Positions 1-5,335 of a stretch of DNA of 5,335 bases are shown here, piece after piece. The notes beneath the pieces are model-generated. The model made no database searches, had not been told where the DNA came from, and saw nothing but the letters and a program-made list of their open reading frames with translations. Both the position numbers and the translations under genes were made by a program. The stretch's first letter is position 1. Every line of letters begins with the position of its first letter. Source of the DNA: Bacteroidota bacterium (GTDB taxonomy: Bacteria; Bacteroidota; Bacteroidia; B-17B0; Aurantibacillaceae); assembly GCA_025360565.1 (NCBI GenBank), contig JANYBY010000319.1, positions 1-5,335 of the forward strand. The letters run 5' to 3'.

Positions 1-1
1 C

Positions 2-199
2 TTAACTGACGGTATGCCCGACCAGTTTGGAGGAGAAAAGGGCAAAAAATTCATGTACAAAAAACTGAAAGATTTACTTATAAGCATTTCGCAATTACCA
101 ATGCAGGAGCAAAAAGAAACTCTCAAAAAATCATTTGAAGAGTGGAAGGGTGATTTGGAACAAGTGGATGATGTTACTATCATTGGCATACGCGTTTAG
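2..199 (+). CDS. C-terminal end of a SpoIIE-family serine/threonine phosphatase (5' partial)
   Basis: The gene enters from upstream of the window, and only its last 65 codons are seen, ending at TAG 197-199. The reading frame is open from base 2, so the ATG at 14 is an internal methionine and not the start. The visible piece is the end of a PP2C-like SpoIIE domain. It has the TDG motif, whose Asp (bases 8-10) should bind the catalytic metal, then DQFGGEK, and a terminal QVDDVTIIGIRV whose first Asp (bases 167-169) is the last metal ligand of the family. The spacing between these two Asp residues is 53 residues, the same as in the next gene, and about 38 of 65 residues match that paralogue by eye. 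By family knowledge such enzymes dephosphorylate phosphoserine or phosphothreonine on regulatory proteins, often STAS-domain antagonists. The N-terminal sensor, and whether it is membrane-bound, cannot be seen. The family assignment is secure; the substrate is unknown. Confidence 0.93.
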   Translation, partial: LTDGMPDQFGGEKGKKFMYKKLKDLLISISQLPMQEQKETLKKSFEEWKGDLEQVDDVTIIGIRV

Positions 200-233
200 T
201 GAAATAAGCTAGTTAATTTTGAGAATAAAAATA
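200..233. other. Short intergenic gap between the first two phosphatase genes
   Basis: These 34 bases separate the TAG of the first gene from the ATG of the second. They are very AT-rich and hold no stem-loop followed by a T run, so no intrinsic terminator is visible. No Shine-Dalgarno-like purine block (GGAGG) precedes the ATG at 234. The sequence just upstream is A-rich, which is usual for translation starts in Bacteroidota. The short spacing and lack of a terminator allow read-through from the first gene. Confidence 0.7.
214..221 (+). promoter_or_regulatory. Possible Bacteroidota -7 promoter element (TAATTTTG)
   Basis: TAATTTTG fits the TAnnTTTG consensus of the Bacteroidota primary sigma factor -7 box exactly. 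It ends 12 bases before the ATG at 234, so transcription starting a few bases downstream would give a leader of only about 5-8 bases. No good TTTG -33 box is seen about 19 bases upstream; the nearest candidate is TTTA at 195-198, 15 bases away and overlapping the previous stop codon. In AT-rich DNA the match could be chance. Its position in a very short gap, and a second match before the next gene, give modest support. Confidence 0.35.
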
Positions 234-2453
234 ATGAAGTACATTCAAAAACATTTATTTCTTATTTTCATTCTCGCATTAACCAATGCCAGGGCTCAAA
301 AAGAACTTTTGGATTCGTTAAAGAAAGCATATACGGTTGAAAAAAGTGACGCGAAAAAAACAGTTATTTTAACAGAGATCTGTTATAAATATATTTATAA
401 ACCGGAAAGCCCTACAAATTATGACTCTTTAAATAAGTATTTTGACCTTATCACAAAAAAATATAATTCTAATTTCAATATCGGCGACAGCACTTTATTA
501 TATGGCGAGATTACACTTGGCAAATCGGATTCTTTAGGGGAAAAACACATATACTTACGGTCCATATCATTCTATAAAAGATCGATTGCCTATCATTTAA
601 AGTCAAACGATTACGCAAAACTCGGAATCGCTTATTTACAGATCGCGCTAAATAAACAAGCTATGGATCTATCTATAACTGCTAAAAACGCTTCGGAAAT
701 TTTTTTTTACTATAATCAGGCATTAAGTGCATTTGAAAAAGCCGATGACAAAAAAAACATATTAGGAATTTATTTAATACTTCAACCCTCGTATCAAACA
801 CTTGGAAATACTTATTTTGCTGATTTATATCTTGATAAGGCGTATAAATTAAGCCAATTAATAAGTGACGACTATGAGAAAGCGTATGTTTTAACGTTAT
901 ATGCAAATAATAAAGCTCACAAAGCTCTAAATACTAAAAACGTTGATATAATTACAATTAATACAAAATTATCAGAAAACAGTAAAAAGCAATTGGAAGC
1001 GACAATATCCCTTTTAAAAACCGCTTTACAGCTTTATCAAAAAACGAAAAGCCCCCCTGGAGAAATGTTTGCCATGAATATGCTTGCTTACTATTACGCC
1101 TATTTACAAAAAAAAGATTCGGCTTTACATTACGGTTATGCCTTTCTGAAATGCGCTAAAAAAGATAAAGACTCTAAAGTTGGATTAGCCTCAGCTTATG
1201 GCACTTGCGGAGACGTTTATCATTCATTTAAGGATTATGATAAGGCCCTTAAATACATGGACAGTTGTTATCTACTTGCAAGTGAAATTGGAAAAGTTTT
1301 CTACATAAAGGAACTAGCGGTCAATTATGCTAAAATTTACTCCATTAAAAAGGAATTTGAAAAGGCTTTTAAATACCAACAAATTTATATTCATTTAAAT
1401 GATTCCATGTCGGCAACCGACCTCAAAAACTCTACCGCCGAATTACAAACCAAGTACGAGACCGAAAAAAAAGAAGGTCAGATCACTTCTTTGAACCAGG
1501 AAAATAAAATTAAAGAGGCCGAGAATAAAAGGCAACGTTTATTTACCGTCAGTTCAATTTGCGTGGGGGTCATTATTTTGTTCTTTACCTTCTTTATTTT
1601 CAGGAGCCTGCAAGCAAACAAACGCAAAAATATTATCATTGCCCAGCAAAAATTAATTGTTGAAGAACAAAAACACTTAGTAGAAGAAAAACACCAGGAA
1701 ATTACCGATAGCATCAATTACGCACAGCGAATTCAGCGCAGTTTATTGGCAGGTAAAAAAATGCTAGATGAGAATTTTTCGGATTACTTTATTTTGTTTA
1801 AACCAAAAGATGTGGTTAGCGGCGATTTTTACTGGGCCAAAACTTTATCAAATAATAATTTTGCAATGGTAACCGCCGATAGCACAGGTCATGGGGTTCC
1901 GGGGGCAATTATGAGCATGCTGAACATTGCCTGCCTTAACGAGGTTACAACAAGGGGCATTAACAGTCCCGACCAGATCTTATTTGAAACCAGAAAGCGT
2001 GTTATTGAAAATTTAAAAAACGATGGAAGCGCGGAAGGCGGAAAAGACGGAATGGATTGCAGCTTGCTTAGTTTTGATTTTAAAAACAATACTTTGCTCT
2101 GTGCTTGTGCCAATAACCCGGTGTGGATCATTCGCCAGGGCGAACTTATTGAAATAAAACCCGATAAAATGCCAGTTGGTAAACACGACAGGGACCAATT
2201 ACCTTTTACCCTGCATACTTTTCAATTACAAAAAAATGATACCGTTTATGCGATCACCGATGGATACATTGACCAGTTTGGCGGTGAAAAAAATAAAAAA
2301 TTCATGAGTAAAAATTTGAAAGAGCTTTTACTGGCCAATGTTCATTTGCCAATTCCTGAACAAAAACAATTATTAGATACCACTTTTGTAAATTGGGTAG
2401 GTTTAAATGAGCAGGTAGATGATGTGACTGTTGTGGGTATTAGGATAAGCTAA
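234..2453 (+). CDS. TPR-sensor transmembrane SpoIIE-family serine/threonine phosphatase
   Basis: A complete 739-residue protein, taken from ATG 234. An in-frame TTG at 219 would add five residues (MRIKI) in front of a good signal peptide, so the ATG is preferred. Residues 1-21 form a signal peptide (hydrophobic LFLIFILAL, then NARA before QKE). Residues about 22-395 are helical with TPR-like repeats, clearest at 317-352 (AYGTCGDVY...DYDKALKYM) and 358-392 (NYAKIYSIKKEFEKAFKY). A charged coiled coil (396-435) leads to a membrane helix (436-456), then a second coiled-coil linker (about 460-505) containing DSINYAQRIQ from D492. The C-terminal SpoIIE/PP2C domain has all expected metal-binding Asp: D531 (SGDFYW), D549 (ADSTGHGVPG), D676 (TDGYIDQFGG) and D729/D730 (QVDDVT). 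The predicted topology is periplasmic TPR sensor and cytoplasmic phosphatase. By family analogy it dephosphorylates a Ser/Thr-phosphorylated regulator; ligand and target are unknown. It sits between two paralogous phosphatase genes. Confidence 0.95.
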   Translation: MKYIQKHLFLIFILALTNARAQKELLDSLKKAYTVEKSDAKKTVILTEICYKYIYKPESPTNYDSLNKYFDLITKKYNSNFNIGDSTLLYGEITLGKSDSLGEKHIYLRSISFYKRSIAYHLKSNDYAKLGIAYLQIALNKQAMDLSITAKNASEIFFYYNQALSAFEKADDKKNILGIYLILQPSYQTLGNTYFADLYLDKAYKLSQLISDDYEKAYVLTLYANNKAHKALNTKNVDIITINTKLSENSKKQLEATISLLKTALQLYQKTKSPPGEMFAMNMLAYYYAYLQKKDSALHYGYAFLKCAKKDKDSKVGLASAYGTCGDVYHSFKDYDKALKYMDSCYLLASEIGKVFYIKELAVNYAKIYSIKKEFEKAFKYQQIYIHLNDSMSATDLKNSTAELQTKYETEKKEGQITSLNQENKIKEAENKRQRLFTVSSICVGVIILFFTFFIFRSLQANKRKNIIIAQQKLIVEEQKHLVEEKHQEITDSINYAQRIQRSLLAGKKMLDENFSDYFILFKPKDVVSGDFYWAKTLSNNNFAMVTADSTGHGVPGAIMSMLNIACLNEVTTRGINSPDQILFETRKRVIENLKNDGSAEGGKDGMDCSLLSFDFKNNTLLCACANNPVWIIRQGELIEIKPDKMPVGKHDRDQLPFTLHTFQLQKNDTVYAITDGYIDQFGGEKNKKFMSKNLKELLLANVHLPIPEQKQLLDTTFVNWVGLNEQVDDVTVVGIRIS

Positions 2454-2507
2454 CATCCTTTTCTATTAGAAAAACCCTCAACTCACAACTTTTCTTATAT
2501 TTGTTAT
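2454..2507. other. Short intergenic gap between the second and third phosphatase genes
   Basis: These 54 bases hold no hairpin with a T tract, so no intrinsic terminator is visible, and no Shine-Dalgarno motif. The gap contains a candidate -7 element close to the next start. It has no stop codon in the frame shared by the two flanking genes: after TAA 2451-2453 there are 18 sense codons before ATG 2508. This means the single TAA is all that separates the two reading frames. Confidence 0.7.
2496..2503 (+). promoter_or_regulatory. Possible Bacteroidota -7 promoter element (TATATTTG)
   Basis: TATATTTG matches the TAnnTTTG -7 consensus and ends only four bases before ATG 2508. If it is used, transcription would begin at or within a few bases of the start codon, giving a leaderless or nearly leaderless message. 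No TTTG -33 box is visible about 19 bases upstream, where the sequence is A- and C-rich (AAAAACCCTCAACTCACAAC). A chance match in AT-rich DNA is possible, so this is a tentative call. Confidence 0.35.
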
Positions 2508-5335
2508 ATGCTTTCGCCGCGCCGAAATTTTTACTTCGTTTTTAGCCTTCTGCTATTTTCGCTTAGCATTCAATCACAATTTGCCCGCTTTAAACATTTA
2601 ACCAACGACGAAGGACTTTCTAATAATGCGGTTTCCTGTATTACACAAGATTCCAAAGGCTTTATCTGGTGCGGCACACAGAATGGCATTAATAAATACG
2701 ACGGTTATAAAGTAACAAAGTACATTTACGATCCGGATGACAGCACCGGCATTTCTACAAGCCAGATAAGGGCCTTATTTGCCGGCGATGATGATAAATT
2801 ATGGATCGGTACAACAAGGGGCGGATTGTGCTGCCTTGATTTGATCACAAATAAGTTTACTACCTATAAAAACGACTCTACCGGAAAAAATTCGATCTCA
2901 TCAAATACCATTAATGATATTATTGCCTGGGATAAAAATACACTTGCGCTGGCTACTCCAAAGGGCCTTAACTTTTTTGATAAGACAAAAAAAACATTTA
3001 AGATTTTTAAGTATTCCGAAAACAACAAAGAAGGTTTGCTTGCCGATTATATTAAATCAATTGCCAAAGATAACAATGGCAACTTGTGGCTCGCGCATCC
3101 GGATGCGGGACTTTCAAAATTTATTCCCGGCACCGAAAAATTTGTTCATTTTACGAGTGCAAATGATAATACCAACATTCACAATAAAGGGATAAGAAGT
3201 ATTTATTTTGATAGAGAAGGCCTTTTATGGATCAGTCTTTGGACCTACGGCTTAAATGTACTCGATACAAAGACAGGGATCTTTTACGATACCAATAGAG
3301 ATACAACCAGCTTTATGAAAGGCACACGCGACATTTCGCTTGTTTTCAACACCACCCAGGATAAAGAAGGCAATATTTGGTTTGGCACTGCCGAGATGGG
3401 CATTTGCAAATACAATAAAAAAACCGGCGAAAAAATCTTTTTTAGAAATAATCCCGACGACGCCGAATCGCTTGGGGATAACACTTCTTTTTTAGTTTTT
3501 GAAGACAGGACCGGACTGATTTGGGTTGGCACCTGGAGGAATGGTTTAAACTATTTCAACAAAAGATCGTTAATGTTCGGGCATTTTAAACATGAAAAAA
3601 ATGTCCCTAATACTTTACCAAATAATAACGTTTACTGTTTTGCCGAGCTTCCGAACAACAACGTTATTATCGGTACTGCTGCAAGCGCTTGTTTTTTAAA
3701 TACTGTTACAAAAAAAATAGATCCAATTTTTATGGATCCTAACTCACGTAACGAATCACTTGTTGAAAAATCTCAGATCGTTAAGGTTGCCGTTGATGCA
3801 AACGGAAATTATTGGATGTCTTCGGGCGGGTCGGGCATTTACTGTTATTTTCCTAAACTAAAAAAATACAAAAATTATTCGGCGGTGTATCGCGGTTTTC
3901 CGCATTCAAATCCGCGCGAAATTATTATTGACCATGACCAAAATATTTGGGTTACCACTCAAAATTCCGGCATCTTTCTTTACGATAAAAAGAACGATAA
4001 TTTTATTCCGTTTTATCATAACGACAAAGACCCAAAAAGTATTCCAACAAATTCAATATTAACTGCGACGATCGATAAAAAAGGAACAATTTGGTTTGGT
4101 ACCGAAAATCGCGGGCTTGTAAAACTCGATCCGCAAACTCATGAGTTTACCGTTTTTTACAATGAAATAACCACAAAAAACTCACCCGGGCTATTGGCTT
4201 TAACCGTTTTTATTGATTCGAAAGGAATGTTTTGGATGAATACAAATGAAGGCTGGTTAAAGTTAGATCCTGCAACACGCAAAGCGCAAAACATAAGCGA
4301 ACTAAATCCAATTTTTGAAAACAACCTTAACAATATTAATGAAGACGCGGAAGGAAATTTATGGTTTACCGGGGCCGAAGGCCTTATTAAATATAACGTT
4401 GAGGCCAACGCCGAAACCATTTTTTTTGCCAAAGACGGTTTGCAGGGAAAGGAATTTTACGGCAATAATATTGTTAAACTAAAGGATGGAAGGTTTTTAA
4501 TTGGAGGGAGTAATGGCCTCAATTTTTTTGATCCTAAAACCATTATTGAGGATAAAACTCCACCTATGATCACGCTTACAAATTTTCAGGTGTTGAATAA
4601 ACCGTTTCTGCTACCAAAGGAGATCGCTTTTACTGAAAACATCACTTTAAGTTATCGCGATTACTTTTTCTCGGTTGATTTTGCCGCGATGAATTTTGCC
4701 AATTCTGTACAAAATCATTTTAAATACAAACTCGTTGGGTTTAATGATGATTGGGTGGATATTGGTACTCAGCACAGCATTACGTTCACAAATCTTGATC
4801 CGGGTGATTATGTACTTAATATTAAAGGCGCCAATAACAATGGCAACTGGAGCGAGAAAGCGCTTGAGTTAAAAATTACTATTACCCCGCCTTTCTGGCG
4901 AACTACCTGGTTTTATTTATTGTGTATTGTAACCGGCATTCTTTGCATTTATTCTTTTATTAAATGGCGTGAGAAAAAACTGATAAAAGAAAAAACAATT
5001 CTTGAGCATAAAGTAAACGAAAGGACCGAAGAATTAAAAGAGGAAAAATTAAAGGTAGAAGAAGCGCATAAAGATATTAAAGACAGTATCATGTATGCGC
5101 AACGCATTCAAAAAGCAATTCTTTCTCCCCCTAACATTCTTAAAAAAGCCTTTAAAGAAAGTTTTATTCTTTATAAACCAAAAGATATTGTTAGCGGCGA
5201 TTTTTATTGGATCTTGCACATTGAAGAAACCGCCCAGAAAAAAAATATTATTGCCATTGCCGCTGCAGACTGCACCGGACATGGAGTTCCCGGCGCTTTT
5301 ATGAGCATGCTCAACAGCACACTGCTTAACCAAAC
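2508..5335 (+). CDS. Propeller/Y_Y_Y-sensor transmembrane SpoIIE-family phosphatase (3' partial)
   Basis: The first 942 residues are seen, with the frame open to the window edge. ATG 2508 is the only usable start, since upstream codons run back to the previous gene's TAA without another start. Residues 1-24 are a signal peptide (MLSPRRN, hydrophobic core, then SIQSQ). Residues about 25-681 contain 14 two-component-regulator propeller repeats of 43-50 residues with the D..G.iW.gT..Gl pattern; Trp marks 11 of them (54, 99, 194, 241, 291, 339, 436, 481, 529, 576, 619). A Y_Y_Y domain follows (about 690-795, with FKYKLVGFNDDW at 738-749 and NLDPGDYVLNIKGANNNG), then a membrane helix (801-818) and a coiled coil (about 821-858). 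DSIMYAQRIQ starts at D859, and the SpoIIE phosphatase begins with metal-binding D898 (SGDFYW) and D921 (ADCTGHGVPG). The last two metal-binding motifs, about 150 residues, lie beyond the window. The sensor resembles that of Bacteroidota hybrid two-component systems, but the output is a phosphatase and not a histidine kinase. The signal and substrate are unknown. Confidence 0.94.
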   Translation, partial: MLSPRRNFYFVFSLLLFSLSIQSQFARFKHLTNDEGLSNNAVSCITQDSKGFIWCGTQNGINKYDGYKVTKYIYDPDDSTGISTSQIRALFAGDDDKLWIGTTRGGLCCLDLITNKFTTYKNDSTGKNSISSNTINDIIAWDKNTLALATPKGLNFFDKTKKTFKIFKYSENNKEGLLADYIKSIAKDNNGNLWLAHPDAGLSKFIPGTEKFVHFTSANDNTNIHNKGIRSIYFDREGLLWISLWTYGLNVLDTKTGIFYDTNRDTTSFMKGTRDISLVFNTTQDKEGNIWFGTAEMGICKYNKKTGEKIFFRNNPDDAESLGDNTSFLVFEDRTGLIWVGTWRNGLNYFNKRSLMFGHFKHEKNVPNTLPNNNVYCFAELPNNNVIIGTAASACFLNTVTKKIDPIFMDPNSRNESLVEKSQIVKVAVDANGNYWMSSGGSGIYCYFPKLKKYKNYSAVYRGFPHSNPREIIIDHDQNIWVTTQNSGIFLYDKKNDNFIPFYHNDKDPKSIPTNSILTATIDKKGTIWFGTENRGLVKLDPQTHEFTVFYNEITTKNSPGLLALTVFIDSKGMFWMNTNEGWLKLDPATRKAQNISELNPIFENNLNNINEDAEGNLWFTGAEGLIKYNVEANAETIFFAKDGLQGKEFYGNNIVKLKDGRFLIGGSNGLNFFDPKTIIEDKTPPMITLTNFQVLNKPFLLPKEIAFTENITLSYRDYFFSVDFAAMNFANSVQNHFKYKLVGFNDDWVDIGTQHSITFTNLDPGDYVLNIKGANNNGNWSEKALELKITITPPFWRTTWFYLLCIVTGILCIYSFIKWREKKLIKEKTILEHKVNERTEELKEEKLKVEEAHKDIKDSIMYAQRIQKAILSPPNILKKAFKESFILYKPKDIVSGDFYWILHIEETAQKKNIIAIAAADCTGHGVPGAFMSMLNSTLLNQ

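Noticed and set aside
14..199. A small stand-alone 61-residue gene starting at ATG 14
   Set aside because: The frame is open upstream to the window edge, and the residues before the ATG (LTDG) complete the conserved TDG motif, so it is the end of a larger phosphatase gene.
219..236. TTG at 219 as the start of the second gene
   Set aside because: The ATG at 234 is in the same frame, gives a typical signal peptide at once (MKYIQKHLFLIF), and the TTG overlaps the candidate -7 element. Starting at TTG only adds MRIKI.
700..757. T run at 700-708 and A run at 750-757 as possible frameshift or slippage sites
   Set aside because: The frame continues through both into recognisable TPR, membrane and phosphatase sequence, so there is no sign of a break or sequencing error.
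682..2198. Antisense open frames within the second gene
   Set aside because: They lie wholly inside a well-supported coding sequence on the other strand and show no recognisable domain, start context or independent signal.
2259..2453. DNA repeat between the ends of the first two genes (2-199 and 2253-2453)
   Set aside because: The likeness is that of diverged paralogous coding sequence, with many third-position and amino-acid changes. It is not a recent DNA repeat or mobile element end.
200..2507. Intrinsic terminators, riboswitches or small RNAs in the two gaps
   Set aside because: The gaps are 34 and 54 bases long, and I see no inverted repeat followed by T residues and no room for a structured RNA.
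2914..3532. Open frames in other phases or antisense within the propeller region (also 4157-4432 and 5049-5333)
   Set aside because: All are shadows of the long propeller-phosphatase frame, which shows regular repeats throughout and no frame break.

Overview
The window is a compact, single-strand (+) stretch of AT-rich bacterial DNA. It looks like Bacteroidota: signal peptides end in Q-rich cleavage regions, no Shine-Dalgarno sequences precede the starts, both gaps contain a TAnnTTTG-type -7 element, and the proteins use the two-component-regulator propeller/Y_Y_Y sensor that is typical of that phylum. A finer placement is not possible from the sequence alone.

Three consecutive genes fill almost the whole window, and all three carry a SpoIIE/RsbU-type (PP2C-like, PPM) serine/threonine phosphatase domain. 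Positions 2-199 hold the C-terminal end of the first, whose sensor lies outside the window. Positions 234-2453 hold a complete 739-residue protein: signal peptide, TPR-rich presumed periplasmic part, coiled coil, one membrane helix, coiled-coil linker, phosphatase. Positions 2508-5335 hold the first 942 residues of a third: signal peptide, 14 propeller repeats (probably two seven-bladed propellers), Y_Y_Y domain, one membrane helix, coiled-coil linker, and the start of the phosphatase domain, cut by the window edge. The gaps are only 34 and 54 bases. Neither contains a recognisable terminator, and each contains a possible promoter element.

The inferred common logic is transmembrane signalling. 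Different envelope sensors (TPR in one, propeller in the next) pass a signal through one membrane helix and a conserved helical linker (DSI-YAQRIQ) to a cytoplasmic phosphatase, which in known relatives dephosphorylates a STAS-domain anti-sigma-factor antagonist or similar partner. No partner (STAS protein, anti-sigma kinase, sigma factor) is in the window, so the target is unknown. The architectures themselves are familiar in Bacteroidota. The most notable points are the tandem array of paralogous phosphatases with swapped sensors, and the use of a hybrid-two-component-like sensor with a phosphatase output instead of a histidine kinase. There are no RNA genes, mobile elements, CRISPR arrays or antisense genes that I can support.
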